Assembly (NCBI GenBank): GCA_947650365.1
Contig: OX393555.1
Location: 79,427,995 to 79,491,994 of the forward strand
Reading direction: 5' to 3'
Source of the DNA: Chamaelirium japonicum
Lineage: Eukaryota > Streptophyta > Magnoliopsida > Liliales > Melanthiaceae
Length of the DNA: 64,000 nt
A program made the position numbers and the translations under genes. Below the pieces are notes generated by a model. That model made no database searches and was not told the DNA's origin. It saw nothing but the letters and a program-made list of their open reading frames with translations. Shown here one piece after another: positions 27,838 to 41,775 of the stretch; the first letter of the stretch is position 1, and each line of letters starts with the position of its first letter.

Positions 27838-28660
27838 CTTGATTGTATGAATGAGTAAGAATGGATTATACGAATGAAATAGAATGGATCGTACGAATGA
27901 ATTAGAATGGATCGTGCTAATGAATTAGAATTGATCGTACGAATGAATTTGAATAGATTGTGCGAATGAATTAGAATGGATCGTACGAATGAATTAGAAT
28001 GGATCGTATGAATGAATTAGATTGGATTGTATGAATGAATTAGAATGGATCGTATGTATGAGTTAGAATGGATACATTCATGGGAATGAATTAGAATGGA
28101 TCGTACGAAGGAATTAGAATGGATCATTCGAATGAAATAGAATTGATCGTATGAAGGAATTAGAATGGATCGTACGAAGGAATGCGAATGGATCGTACGA
28201 AGGAATTAGGGTGGATCGTACGAATGAATTAGAATGGATTAGAATTAGAATGGATACATTCGTGCTAATGAATTAGAATGGATCGTACGAATAAATTAGA
28301 ATAGATTGTGCGAATGAATTAGAATGGATCATACGAATGTATTAGAAAGGATCGTATGAATGAATTAGAATGGATCTTGCGAATGAATTAGAATATATTG
28401 TACGAAGGAATTAGAATGGATCGTACGAATGAATTAGAATGGATACATTCGTGCATGGATACATTCGTGCAAAGGAATTAGAATGGATCGTACGAATGGA
28501 TCGTACGAAGGAATTAGAATGAATTAGAATGGATACATTCGTGCGAATGAATTAGAATGGGTCGTATGAATGAACTAGATTGGATCGTATGAATGAATTA
28601 GAATGGATCGTACGTATGAATTTGAATGGATCGTACGAATGAATTAGAATGGATTAGAAT

Positions 28661-29170
28661 GATCCATTCTTATTCATTCACACGAATGTATCCATTCTAA
28701 TTCATTCGTATGATCCATTCTAATTCATTCGCACGATCCATTCTAATTCCTTCGTATGATCCATTCTAATTCATTCATACGATCCATTCTAATTCATTCG
28801 GACAAAATGTATCCACTCTAATTCATTCGTACGATCCATTCTAATTCATTCGCACGATCCATTCTAATCCATTATAATTCATCATTCGCACAATCTATTC
28901 TAATTCATTCGCACGATCTATTCTAATTCATTCGTACGATCCATTCTAATTCATTCGTATGATCCATTCTAATTCATTCGCACGATCGATTCTAATTCAT
29001 TCATACGATCCATTCTAATTCATTCGTACGACCCATTCTAATTCATTCGCACGATCTATTCTAATTCATTCGTACGATCCATTCTAATTCATTAGCACGA
29101 TCCATTCTAATTCATTTCAACGATCCATTCTATTTTATTCGTACGATCCATTCTTATTCATTCGTACGAT
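28661..29170 (-). repeat. E2 inverted block 5 and its extension
   Basis: Copy of the 23,111 block up to about 29,030. It then continues into inverted monomers with no E1 counterpart, where E1 instead has the 13-bp run. Confidence 0.87.
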
Positions 29171-29552
29171 CGTATGAATGAATTAGAATGAATTAGAATG
29201 GATCGTGCGAATGAATTATAATGGATCGTATGAATGAATCAGAATGGATTGTGTGAATGAATTAGAATGAATTAGAATCGATCGTACGAATGAATTAGAA
29301 TGGATACATTCATGCGAATGAATTAGAATGGATCGTACGAATGAATTTGAATGGATCGTATGAATGAATTAGAATGGATCTACGAATGAATTAGAATGGA
29401 TACATTCGTGCGAATGAATTAGAATGGATCGTATGAATTAATTAGAATGGATCGCATGAATGAATTAGAATGGATCGTGCGAATGAATTAGAATGGATAC
29501 ATTCATGCGAATGAATTAGAATGGATCTTACAAATGAATTAGAATGGATCGT

Positions 29553-29785
29553 ACGGTCCATTCTTATTCATTCGTACGATCCACCCTAATTCCTTCGTAT
29601 GATCCAGTCTAATTCATTCGCACGAATGTATCTATTCTAATTCATTCGCACGATCCATTCTAATTCATTCATACAATCCATTCTAAGTCTTTCGCATGAA
29701 TGTATCCATTCTAATTCATTCGTACGATCCACCCTAATTCCTTCATACGATCCATTCTAATTCATTCGTACGATTCATCATTCGC
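29553..29785 (-). repeat. Inverted block in the mosaic segment
   Basis: Short inverted run with two CACCCTAATTCC monomers, ending at ATTCATCATTCGC|TAATG. Confidence 0.82.
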
Positions 29786-30043
29786 TAATGAATTATAATG
29801 GATCGTGCGAATGAATTTGAATTGATCGTACGAATGAATTAGAATAGATTGTGCGAATGAATTAGAATGGATCGTATGAATGAATTAGAATGGATCGTAT
29901 GAATGAATTTGAATGGATCGTACGAATGAATTAGAATGGATCGTGCGAATGAATTAGAATGGATCATACGAATGAATTAGAATGGATCGTATGAATGAAT
30001 TAGAATGGATCGTGCGAATGAATTAGAATGGATCGTACGAATG

Positions 30044-30076
30044 AATTAGAATGGATCCATTCTAATTAGAATGGAT
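30044..30076. repeat. Interlocked perfect palindromes
   Basis: Two perfect palindromes overlap: 30,044-30,067 (24 bp, centred on GGATCC) and 30,055-30,076 (22 bp, centred on TAATTA). Orientation flips forward, back, forward and back within about 40 bp. Confidence 0.9.
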
Positions 30077-30392
30077 TCATTCGTACGATCCATTCTAATT
30101 CATTCGCACGAATGTATCCATTCTAATTCCTTCGCATGATCCATTCTAATTCATTCGCACAATCTATTCTAATTAATTGGTACGATCCATTCTAATTTAT
30201 TAGCACGATCCATTCTAATTAATTCGTACGATCCATTCTAATTCTTTCTAATCCATTCTAATCCTATCTAATCCATTCTAATTCTTTCGCACGAATGTAT
30301 CCATTCTAATCCATTCTAATTCATTTATACAATCCATTCTAATTCATTCGAACGAATATATACATTCTAATTAATTCGTACGATCCATTCTA
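30077..30392 (-). repeat. Inverted block with shortened units
   Basis: Inverted monomers; 30,235-30,290 is made of 10-13 bp pieces (CTAATCCATT). Exits at CCATTCTAATGAATTAG. Confidence 0.8.
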
Positions 30393-30627
30393 ATGAATTA
30401 GAATGAATTAGAATTAGAATGGATCGTACGAATGAATTAGAATGGATAGTGCGAATGAATTAGAATGGATCGTACGAATGAATTAGAATGAATACATTCG
30501 TGCGAATGAATTAGAATGGATCGTATGAATGAATTAGAATGGATCGTATGAATAAATTAGAATGGATCGTACGAATGAATTAGAATGGATCATATGAATG
30601 AATTAGATTGGATTGTATGAATTAGAT

Positions 30628-30643
30628 TGGATCGTACGATCCA
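30628..30643. repeat. 16-bp perfect palindrome at an orientation switch
   Basis: TGGATCGTACGATCCA marks the point where a forward run meets an inverted run tail to tail. Confidence 0.9.
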
Positions 30644-31350
30644 TTCTAATTCATTCATACGATCCATTCTAATTCATTCATACGATCCAATCTAATTCAT
30701 TCATACGATCCATTCTAATTCGTTCGCACGATCCATTCTAATTCATTCATATGATCCATTCTAATTCATTCATACGATCCAATCTAATTCATTCATACGA
30801 TCCATTCTAAATTCCTTCGTACGATCCATTCTAATTTATTCGCACGATCCATTCTAATTCCTTCGTACGATCCATTCTAATTCATTCCCATGAATGTATC
30901 CATTCTAATTCATTCATACGATCCATTCTAATTCATTCGTACGATCCATTCTAATTAATTCGCACAATCTATTCTCATTCATTCATACGATCCTTCTAAT
31001 TCATTAGCACGATCCATTCTAATTCATTCGTACGATCCATTCTAATTCATTCGCACAATCTATTCTGATTTTTTTGTACGAACCATTCTAATTCCTTCGT
31101 ACAATCCGAATGTATCCATTCTAATTGATTCATACGATCCATTCGAATTCATTCATATGATCCATTCTAATTCATTCATAATATCCATTCTAATTCATTC
31201 CCATGAATGTATCCATTCTAATTCAAATGTACGATCCATTCTAATTTTATTCATATGATCCATTCTAATTCATTCGTACGATCCATTCTAATTCATTCAC
31301 ACGATCCATTCTAATTCATTCATATGATCCATTCTAATTCCTTCGTATGA
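30636..31350 (-). repeat. Inverted block
   Basis: About 0.7 kb of inverted monomers. An atypical stretch near 31,066-31,115 (CTGATTTTTTTGTACG and a truncated CAATCCGAATG) is the most diverged spot. Confidence 0.85.
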
Positions 31351-32170
31351 TTGTACGAATGAGTAAGAATGGATCGTACGAATGATATAGAATGGATCGT
31401 ACGAATGAATTAGAATGGATCGTGCGAATGAATTAGATTGGATCGTGCGAATGAATTAGATTGAATGGATTGAACGAATGAATAGGAATAGATTATGCGA
31501 ATGAATAAAAATGAATTAGAATAGATTGTATGAATGAATTAGAATGGATCGTATGAATGAATTAGAATGGATTGTACGAATGAATTAGAATGGATCGTAC
31601 AAATGAATTAGAATGGATCATACGAATGAATTAGAATGGATCGTGCTAATGAATTAGAATGGATCGTACGAATGAATTGGAATAGACTGTGCGAATGAAT
31701 TAGAATGGATCGTACGAATGAATTAGAATGGATACATTCGTGCGAATGAATTAGAATGGATCGTATGAATGAATTAGATTGGATCGTATGAATGAATTAG
31801 AGTGGATCGTACGTATGAATTAGAATGGATACATTCATGGGAATGAATTAAAATGGATCATACGAAGGAATTAGAATGGATCATACAAATGAAACAGAAT
31901 GGATCGTACGAAGGAATTAGAATGGATCGTATTAAAGAATTAGAATGGATCGTATGAAGGAATTAAAGCGAATGAATTAGAATGGATCGTACGAATAAGT
32001 AAGAATGGATCGTACGAATGAAATAGAATGGATCATATGAATGAATTAGAATGGATCGTGCGAATGAATTAGATCGTACGAATGAATTAGAATGGATCGT
32101 ATGAAGGAATTAGAATGGATCGTGCAAATGAATTAGAATAGATCATACGAATAGATTAGAATAGATTGTA

Positions 32171-32193
32171 CGATCCATTCTAATTCATTCATA
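32171..32193 (-). repeat. Single inverted monomer
   Basis: One 23-bp monomer is flipped inside a forward run, like the 3,627 hairpins but with different flanks (GATTGTACGATCC on the left). Confidence 0.8.
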
Positions 32194-32317
32194 CGAATGA
32201 AATAGAATGGATCGTATGAAGGAATTAGAATGGATCGTACAAATGAATTAGAATGGATCGTACGAATGAATTAGAATAGATTGTGCGAATGAATTAGAAT
32301 GGATCCTACGAATGAAT

Positions 32318-32335
32318 TAGAATGGATCCATTCTA
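32318..32335. repeat. 18-bp perfect palindrome at a switch
   Basis: TAGAATGGATCCATTCTA joins forward and inverted monomers; same core as 30,047-30,064. Confidence 0.88.
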
Positions 32336-32655
32336 TTCTTATTCATTCGCACGATCAGTTCTATTTCCTTCGTACGACCCATTCTATTTCATTAGTATGA
32401 TCCATTCTAATTCCTTCGTACGATCCATTCTAATTCATTCGCATGAATGTATCCATTCTAATTCATATGTACGATCCATTCTAATTCCTTCATACGATCC
32501 ATTCTAATTCATTCATACGATCCATTCTAATTCATTCGCACGAATGTATCCATTCTAATTTATTCGTACGATCCATTCCGATCCAATCTAATTCATTCAT
32601 ATGATCCATTCTAATTCATTCGCACGAATGTATCTATTCTAATTCATTCCATTCT
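32328..32655 (-). repeat. Inverted block
   Basis: Inverted monomers that include several TTCTATTTC variants. Loss of TAA in these variants lets a 61-codon frame stay open from 32,322, with no sign of coding. Confidence 0.83.
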
Positions 32656-32930
32656 TGCGAATGAATTAGAATGGATCATACGAATGAATCGTGCGAATGA
32701 ATTAGAATGGATTGTGCAAATGAATTAGAATGAATCGTATGAATGAATCATGCAAATGAATTAGAGTGGATCGTACGAATGAATTAGAATGGATCGTACA
32801 AATGAATTAGAATGGATTCATTCCCATGGATACATTCGTGCGAAAGAATTAGAATGGATTGTATGAATGAATTAGAATGGATCGTATGAATGAATTAGAA
32901 TGCATCGTGCGAATGAATTAGAATAGAAGG

Positions 32931-34140
32931 GATCCATTCTAATTCATTCGTACGATCCATTCTAATTCCTTCGTATGAACCATTCTAATTCATTCGCATG
33001 AATGTATATATTCTAATTCATTCGTACGATCCATTCAAATTCATTCATACGATCCATTCTAATTCATTCGTACGATCAATTCTAATTCATTCGCACGATC
33101 CATTCTAATTCATTCAGACGATCCATTCTAATTCATTCATACAATCCATTCTAATTCTTTCGCACGAATGTATCCATTCTAATTCATTCGTACGATCCAC
33201 TCTAATTCCTCTGTACAATCCATTCTAATTCATTCGTACGATCCATTCTAATTCATTCGCACGATCCATTCTAATTCTTTCGCACGAATGTATCCACTCT
33301 AATTCATTCGTACGATCCACCCTAATTACTTCGTATGATCCATTCTAATTTATTCGTACGATCCATTCTAATTCATTCGTACGATCTATTCGAATTCATT
33401 CGTACGATCCATTATAATCCATTCATATGATCCATTCTAATTCATTCGCACGAATGTATCCATTCGAATTCATTCATACGATCCATTCTAATTCATTTAT
33501 ACGATCCATTATAATTCATTTGCACGAATGTATCCATTCTAAATCATTCGTACGATTCATTCTAATTCATTCGCACAATCTATTCTAATTCATTCTTATG
33601 ATCCATTCTAATTCATTCGCACGATCCATTCTAATTCATTCATACGATCCCTTCGAATTTATTCATACGATCCATTCTAATTCATTCGTACGATCCATTC
33701 TAATTCTTTCGTACGAATGTATCCATTATAATTCATTCGTACGATCCATTCTAATAGATTCGCACGAATGTATCCATTATAATTCATTCGTACGATCCAT
33801 TCGAATTCATTCATACGATCCATTCTAATTCATTCATATGATCCATTCTAATTTATTCGCACGAATGTATCCATTCTAATTCATTCGTACGATCCATTCT
33901 AATTCATTTGTACGATCCATTCTAATTCATTCATACAATCCATTCTAATTCTTTTGCACGAATGTATCCATTCTAATTCATTCGTACGACCCATTCTAAT
34001 TCCTTCGTACGATCCATTCGAATTATTTCATACGATCCATTCTAATTCATTCATACGATCCATTCTAATTCATTCGTACGATCCATTCTAATTCATACGT
34101 ACGATCCATTCTAATTCATTCATACGATCCAATTCATATG
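32931..34140 (-). repeat. Inverted block, 1.2 kb
   Basis: One of the longest inverted runs in the first half of the window. It carries several GAATGTATCC marks of inverted 28-bp monomers. A 76-codon open frame at 33,598 is repeat read-through. Confidence 0.87.
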
Positions 34141-34262
34141 TACGAATAAATTAGATTGTCAGAATGAATTAGAATGGATCGTACGAATGAATTAGAATGG
34201 ATTAGAATGGATCGTACGAAGGAATTAGAATGGATCATATGAATGAAATAGAATGGATTGTA

Positions 34263-35450
34263 CGATCCATTCTAATTCATTCGTACAATCCATTCAAATT
34301 CATTCGCACGATCCATTCTAATTCAATCGTATGATCCATTATAATTCATTCATACGATCCAATCTAATTCATTCGTACGATCCATTCTATTTCATTGGTA
34401 CGATCCATTCTAATTCATTCGTGCGATCCATTCTAATTCATTCGTACGATCCATTCTAATTCCTTCATAAGATTCATTCTATTTCATTCGTATGATCCAT
34501 TCTAATTCCTTTGTACGATCCATTCTAATTCATTCCCATGAATGTATCCATTCTAATTCCTTCGCACGATCCATTCTAATTCCTTCGTACGATCAATTTT
34601 AATTCATTCGCACGATCCATTCTAATTCATTCATACAATCCATTCTAATTCCTTCATACGATCCATTCTAATTCATTCGTACGATCCATTCTAATTCATT
34701 CGCACGATCCATTCTAATTCATTCATACGATCCATTCTAATTCATTCATACGATCCATTATAATTCATTCGCACGAATGTATCCATTCTAATTCATTCGT
34801 ACGATCCATTCTAATTCATTCGCACAATCTATTCTAATTCATTCGTACGATCCATTCTAATTCATTAGCACGATCCATTCTAATTCATTCGTACGATCCA
34901 TTCTATTTCATTCATACGATCCATTCTTACTCATTCGAACGATCCATTCTAATACATTCGCACAAATGTATCCATTCTAATTCATTCGTACGATCCATTC
35001 TAATTCATTCGCACGATCCATTCTAATTCATTCTTACGATCCATTCTAATTCATTCGTACGATCCATTCTAATTCATTCGCACAATCTATTCTAATTCAT
35101 TCGTACGATCCATTCTAATTCATTAGCATGATCCATTCTAATTCATTCATACAATCCATTCTTATTCATTCGCACGATCCATTCTAATTCATTCATACGA
35201 TCCATTCTAATTCATTCATACAATCCATTCTAATTCATTCGCACAATCTATTATAATTCATTTGTACGTACGAATTTATTCATACGATCCATTCTAATTC
35301 ATTTGTACGATCCATTCTAATTCATTAGCATGATCCATTCTAATTCATTCGTATGATCTATTGTATTTCATTCGTACGATCCATTCTTACTCATTCGCAT
35401 GATCCATTCTAATTTATTCGCACGAATGTATCCATTCTAATTCATTCGTA
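34263..35450 (-). repeat. Inverted block, 1.2 kb
   Basis: Inverted monomers with the canonical cassette markers read backwards (TTCTATTTC, TTCTTACTC, TTAGCACG). Its last part matches the end of the 46,080-47,733 block just before F2. Confidence 0.87.
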
Positions 35451-35838
35451 TGGATCATACGAATGAATTAGAATAGATCGTGCGAATGAGTTAGAATGGA
35501 TCGTATGAATGAATTAGAATATATCGTGCTAATGAATTAGAATGGATCGTACGAATGAATTAAAATAGATTGTGCGAATGAATTAGAATGGATCGTACGA
35601 ATGAATTAGAATGGATACATTCGTGCGAATGAATTAGAATGGTTCGTACGAATGAATTAGAATGGATAAATTCATGGGAATGAATTAGAATGGATCAGAC
35701 GAAGGAATTAGAATGGATCATACGAATGAAATAGAATGGATCATATGAATGAATTAGAATGGATCGTGCGAATGAATTAGAATGGATCGTACGAATGAGT
35801 AAGAATGGATCGTACGAATGAAATAGAATGGATCATAC

Positions 35839-36229
35839 GTACAATCCATTCTAATTCATTCATGCGATCCATTCTAATTCATTCGCACGAATGTATCCAT
35901 TCTAATTCCTTCATATGATCCAATCTAATTTATTCGCACGATCCATTCTAATTCATTCGTATGATCCATTCTAATTCATTCTTACGGTCCATTCTTACTC
36001 ATTCGTACGATCCATTCTAATTCATTCGCACGAATGTATCCATTCTAATTCATTCGTACGATCCATTCTAATTCATTCGTACGATCCATTCTAATTGATT
36101 CGCACGAATGTATCCATTCTAATTCATTCGTACGATCCATTCTATTTGATTCGTACGATCCATTCTTACTCATTCGTACGATCCATTCTATTTCATTCGT
36201 ACGATCCATTCTTACTTATTCGTATGATC
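35839..36229 (-). repeat. F1 inverted block 1
   Basis: Starts at GATCATACGTACAATCC and ends at CGTATGATC|AAATG. Counterpart in F2 is 48,122-48,512. Confidence 0.88.
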
Positions 36230-38180
36230 AAATGAATTCGAATGGATCGTATGAATGAATTAGATTGGATCGTATGAATGAATTAGAATGGATCGTACGT
36301 ATGAATTAGAATGGATCGTACGAATGAATAAGAATGAAGGAATTAGAATGGATCATATGAATGAATTAGAATAGATTGTGCGAATGAATTAGAATGGATC
36401 ATACGAATGAATAAGAATGAAGGAATTAGAATGGATCGTACGAATGAATTAGAATAGATTGTGCGAATGAATTAGGATGGATCGTACGAATGAGTAAGAA
36501 TGGATCGTACGAACGAAATAGAATGGATCGTATGAATGAATTAGAATAGATTGTTCTAATGAATTAGAATGGATCGTATGAATGAATTAGAATAGATTGT
36601 GCGAATGAATTAGAATGGATCGTATGAATGAATGGATCGTACGAATGAATTAGAATGGAAACATTCGTGCGAATGAATTAGAATGGATCGTACGAATGAG
36701 TACGAATGGATCATACGAATGAAATAGAACGGATCGTACGAATGAATTAGAATGGATCGTGCTAATGAATTAGAATGGATCGTACGAATGAATTAGAATA
36801 GATTGTGCGAATGAATTAGAGTGGATCGTATGAATGAATTCGAATGGATCGTACGAATGAATTAGAATGGATCATACAAATGAAATATAATGGATCGTAT
36901 GAATGAATTAGAATGGTTCGTATGAATTAGAATGGTCGTATGAATGAATTAGAATAGATCGTGCTAATGAATTAGAGTAGATCGTATGAATGAATTAGAA
37001 TGGATCGTACAATGAATTAGAATAGATTGTGCGAATGAATTAGAATGGATCGTACGAATGAATGGATCGTACGAAGGAATTAGAATGGATACGTTCGTGC
37101 GAATGAATTAGAATGGATATATTCGTGCGAATGAGTAAGAATGGATCGCACGAATGAAATAGAATGGATCGTACGAATTAGAATGGATCGTATGAATGAA
37201 TTAGAATGGATTGTGCTAATAAATTAGAATGGATCGTACGAATGAATTAGAATGGATCGTACGAATGAATTAGAATAGATTGTGCGAATGAATTAGAATG
37301 GATCGTATGAATGATTGGATCGTACGAAGGAATTAGAATGGATCATACGAATGAAATACAATGGATCTACGAAGGAATTAGAATGGATCATACGAAGGAA
37401 TTAGAATGGATCGTACGAATGAATTAGAATGGATACATTTGTGCAAATGAATTAGAATGGATTGTATGAATGAATTAGAATGGATCGTGCAAATGAATTA
37501 GAATGGATCGTGCGAATGAATTAGAATGGATCGTACGAATGAATTAGAATAGATTGTGCGAATGACTTAGAATGGATCGTACGAATGAATTAGAATGGAT
37601 ACATTCGTGCGAATGAATTAGAATGGATCGTATGAATGAATTAGATTGGATCGTATGAATGAATTAGAATGGATCGTTCGAATGAATTAGAATGGATCGT
37701 ACGAATGGATTAGAATGGATCATATGAACGAATTAGAATGGATCGTGCGAATGAATTAGAATAGATCGTACGAATGAATTAGAATGGATCGTATGAATGA
37801 ATTTGATTTGATCGTATGAATGAATTAGAATGGATCGCACGTATGAATTAGAATGGATACATTCATGGGAATGAATTAGAATGGATCGTACGAATGAATT
37901 ATAATGGATCGTACAAATAAATTAGAATGGATTGTTCTAATGAATTAGAATGGATCGTACAAAGGAATTAGAATAGATTGTGCGAATGATATAGAATGGA
38001 TCGTACGAATGAATTAGAATGGATACATTCGTGCGAATGAATTAGAATGGATCGTATGAATGAATTAGATTGGATCGTACGAATGAGTAAGAATGGATCG
38101 TACGAATGAAATAGAATGGATCGTACGAATGAATTAGAATGGATCGTGCTAATGAATTAGAATGGATCGTACGAATGAAT
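36230..38180 (+). repeat. F1 forward run with shortened units
   Basis: Forward monomers with distinctive GAATAAGAATGAAGG pieces (near 36,320 and 36,405) and 17-bp units (GAATGAATGGATCG near 36,627, 37,048 and 37,310). The same oddities occur in F2 near 48,607, 48,690, 49,311 and 49,560. Confidence 0.85.
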
Positions 38181-38229
38181 CCATTCTAATTCATACGATC
38201 CATTCTAATTCATTCTAATTCATTCATAT
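38181..38229 (-). repeat. F1 short inverted block
   Basis: About two inverted monomers, one shortened (TCATACGATCC). Counterpart in F2 at 50,355. Confidence 0.83.
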
Positions 38230-38496
38230 GTTCGTACGAATGAATAAGAATGGATCGTACGAATGAAATAGAATGGATCGTACGAATGAATTAGAATAGA
38301 TCGTGCTAATGAATTAGAATGGATCGTATGAATGAATTAGAATAGATCGTGCGAATGAATTAGAATGGATCGTACGAATGAATTAGAATGGATCGTATGA
38401 ATGAATTAGAATGGATCGTACGAATGAATTAGAATGGATTGTGCTAATGAATTAGAATGGATCGCACAAAGAAATGAATTAGAATGGATACATTCG

Positions 38497-39087
38497 TACA
38501 ATCCATTCTAATTCATTCGTACGATCCATTCTAATTCATTCGTACGATCCATCCTAATTCATTCATACGATCCATTCTAATTCATATTCATTCGTACGAT
38601 CCATTCTAATTCATTCGTACGATCCATTCTAAATGATTCGTAAGATCCATTCTAATATATTCGCACGATCCATTCTAATTCATTCGTACGATCCATTCTA
38701 ATTCATACGTACAATCTATTCTAACTCATTCGTATGATCCATTCTAATTCATTAGCACGATCCATTTTAATTCATTCGTACGATCCATTCTATTTCATTC
38801 ATACGATGCATTCTTACTTATTCGTACGATCCATTCTAATTCATTCGCACGAATGTATGCATTCTAATTCATTCGTATGATCCATTCTAAGTCATTCGAA
38901 CGATCCATTCTAATTCATTCATACGATCCAATGTAATTCATTCATACGATCCATTCCAATTCATTCACACGAATGTATCCATTCTAATTCATTCGTATGA
39001 TCCATTCTAATTCAATCGCATAATCTATTCTAATTCATTCGTACGATCCATTCTAGTTTATTCGTACGCATTCGTACGATCCATTCT
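38497..39087 (-). repeat. F1 inverted block 2
   Basis: About 590 bp. The F2 counterpart (50,648-50,986) is about 250 bp shorter, so one copy lost or gained a run of monomers. Confidence 0.85.
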
Positions 39088-39292
39088 AGAATAGATCGTG
39101 CGAATGATTTAGAATGGATCGTACGAATGAATTAAAATGGATAGTACGAATGAATTAAAATGGATCGTACGAATAAATTAGAATGGATCGTACGAATGAA
39201 TATGAATTAGAATGGATCGTATGAATAAATTAGAATGGATCATACAAATGAATTAGAATGGACCGTACGAATGAATTAGAATGGATTGTACG

Positions 39293-39411
39293 AATGTATC
39301 CATTCTAATTCATTCCTTTGTGCGATTCATTCTAAATCATTAGCACAATCCATTCTAATTCATTTGTACGATCCATTCTAATCATTCGCACGAATGGATC
39401 TTACTCATTCA
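39293..39411 (-). repeat. F1 short inverted block with CCTTTGTGCG landmark
   Basis: CATTCCTTTGTGCG at 39,311 is a rare string that also occurs at 51,189 and 56,247 and anchors the F and G alignments. Confidence 0.87.
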
Positions 39412-41574
39412 TAAATTAGAATGGATCGTACGAATGAATTAGAATGGATCATATGAAAGAATTAGTTTGGATTATGCGAATGAATTAGAATGGATCGTAC
39501 GAATGAATTAGAATGGATACATTCATGCAAATGAATTAGAATGGATCGTATGAATGACTTAGAATGGATAGTATGAATGAATTCGAATGGATCGTACGTA
39601 TGAATTAGAATGGATCGTACGAATGAATTAGAATGGATCGTACGAAGGAATTAGAATGGATTGTACGAAGGAATTAGAATGGATCGTACGAATGAATTAG
39701 AATGGTTCGTACGAATGAGTAAGAATGGATCGTACGAATGAAATATAATGGATCGTACGAATGAATTAGAATTGATCGGGCGAATGAATTAGATTGGATC
39801 GTGCGAATAAATTAGAATGGATCGTACGAATGAATTAGAATGGATACATTCCTGCGAGTGAATTAGAATGGATCGTACGAATGAAATAGAATGGATCGTA
39901 TGAATGAATTCGAATGGATAATACGAATGAATTAGAATGGATACATTCGTGCGAATGAATTAGAATGGATCATACGAAGGAATTAGAATGGATCGTATGA
40001 ATGAATTAGAATGGATCGTACGAATGAATTAGAATGGATCGTATGAATGAATTATAATGGATCATACGAATGAATTAGAATGGATATTTTTGTGCGAAGG
40101 AATTAGAATGGATGAATTAGAATGAATTAGAATGGATATATTTGTGCGAATGAATTAGAAAGGATCATATGAATGAATTAGAATGGATCGTACGAATGAA
40201 TTAGAATGGATCGTGCGAATGAATTAGATTGGATCGTGCAAATGAATTAGAATGGATCGTACGAATGAATTAGAATGGATACATTTGTGCGAATGAATTA
40301 GAATGGATCGTATGAATGAATTTGAATGGATCGTATGAATGAATTCGAATGGATCGTACGAATAAATTAGAATGGATACATTCATGCGAATGAATTAGAA
40401 TGGATCATACGAAGGAATTAGGGTGGATCGTACGAATGAATTACAATGGATACATTCGTGCGAAAGAATTAGAATGGATTGCATGAATGAATTAGAATGG
40501 ATCGTATGAATGAATTAGAATAGATCCTATGAATGAATTAGAATGGATCGTGCAAATGAATTAGAATGGATTGTGCTAATGAGTAAGAATGGATCGTACG
40601 AATGAAATAGAATGGATCTTACGAATGAATTAGAATGGATCGTGCTAATGAATTAGAATGGATCGTACGAATCAATTAGAATAGATTGTGCGAATGAATT
40701 AGAATGGATCGTGCGAATGAATTAGAATGGATACATTCGTGCGAATATATTAGATTGGATCGTACGAATGAATTAGAATGGATCGTATGAATGAATTAGA
40801 ATGGATCGTATGAATGAATTCGAATGGATCGTACGAATCAATTAGAATAGATACATTCGTGCGAATGAATTAGATTGGATCATACAAAGGAATTAGGGTG
40901 GATCGTACGAAAGAATTAGAATGGATACATTCGTGCGAAAGAATTAGAATAGATTGTATGAATGAATTAGATTGGATCATATGAATGAATTAGAATGGAT
41001 TGTGCAAATGAATTAGAATGGATCGTACGAATGAATTAGAATGGATACATTCATGCGAATGAATTAGAATGGATCGTACAAATGAGTAAGAAGGGATCGT
41101 ACGAATGAAATATAATGGATCGTACGAATGAATTAGAATGGATCGTGCTAATGAATTAGAATGGATCGTACGAATGAATTAGAATAGATTGTGCAAATGA
41201 ATTAGAATGGATCGTACGAATGAATTAGAATGGATACATTCGTGCAAATGAATTAGAATGGATCGTACGAAGGAATTAGAATGGATCATACGAATGAAAT
41301 AGAATGGATCGTACGAAGGAATTCGAATGGATCGTACAAAGGAATTAGAATGGATTGTTCGAATGAATTAGAATGGATCGTACAAATGAATTAGAATGGA
41401 TCGTATGAATGAATTAGAATGGATCGTGCGAATGAATTAGAATGGATCGTACGAATGAATTAGAATAGATACATTCGTGTGAAAGAATTAGAAGGGATTG
41501 TATGAATGAATTAGAATGGATCAAATGAATGAATTAGAATGGATCGTGCGAATGAATTAGATTGGATCGTATGT

Positions 41575-41775
41575 ATTTATTAGAATGAATTAGAATGTAT
41601 TAGGAATTAAATTGGATCATACGAATGAATTAGGATGGATCGTAAGAATGAATTAGAACGGATCGTACGAATGGATTAGAATGTATTCTAATTAGAATGG
41701 ATCATGCGAATGAATGAATTGGAATAGATTGTGCGAATGAATTAGAATGAATTCCTTCGCACGAATGTATCCATA
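41575..41775. repeat. Irregular island, F1 copy
   Basis: Units lose their 23-bp phase: GTATGTATTTATTAG, TTAGAATGTATTAGG, then TGTATTCTAATTAGAATGG with the 14-bp palindrome ATTCTAATTAGAAT, and a one-unit inversion at 41,751-41,774. Conserved at about 54,116-54,340 and 59,176-59,400. Confidence 0.82.

Larger units (their letters stand above)
23505..29030. repeat. Duplicated segment E2
   Basis: Second copy of E. Relative to E1 it has an extra monomer near 23,570, an extra 33 bp near 25,850 (a 10-bp half unit plus a 23-bp monomer) and four extra monomers near 26,720-26,820. Substitutions between E1 and E2 are visibly more frequent than between G1 and G2, so this duplication is older. Confidence 0.87.
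29031..35450. repeat. Irregular mosaic segment between E and F
   Basis: Orientation changes are frequent and several units are shortened, for example TAATCCATTCTAATCCTATC near 30,250 and GAATGAATTAGAATTAGAAT near 30,400. I could not place it as a whole copy of A-D, E or F, though single cassettes and marks (CATGGG, AGGGTGG) recur. It holds no gene. Confidence 0.75.
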
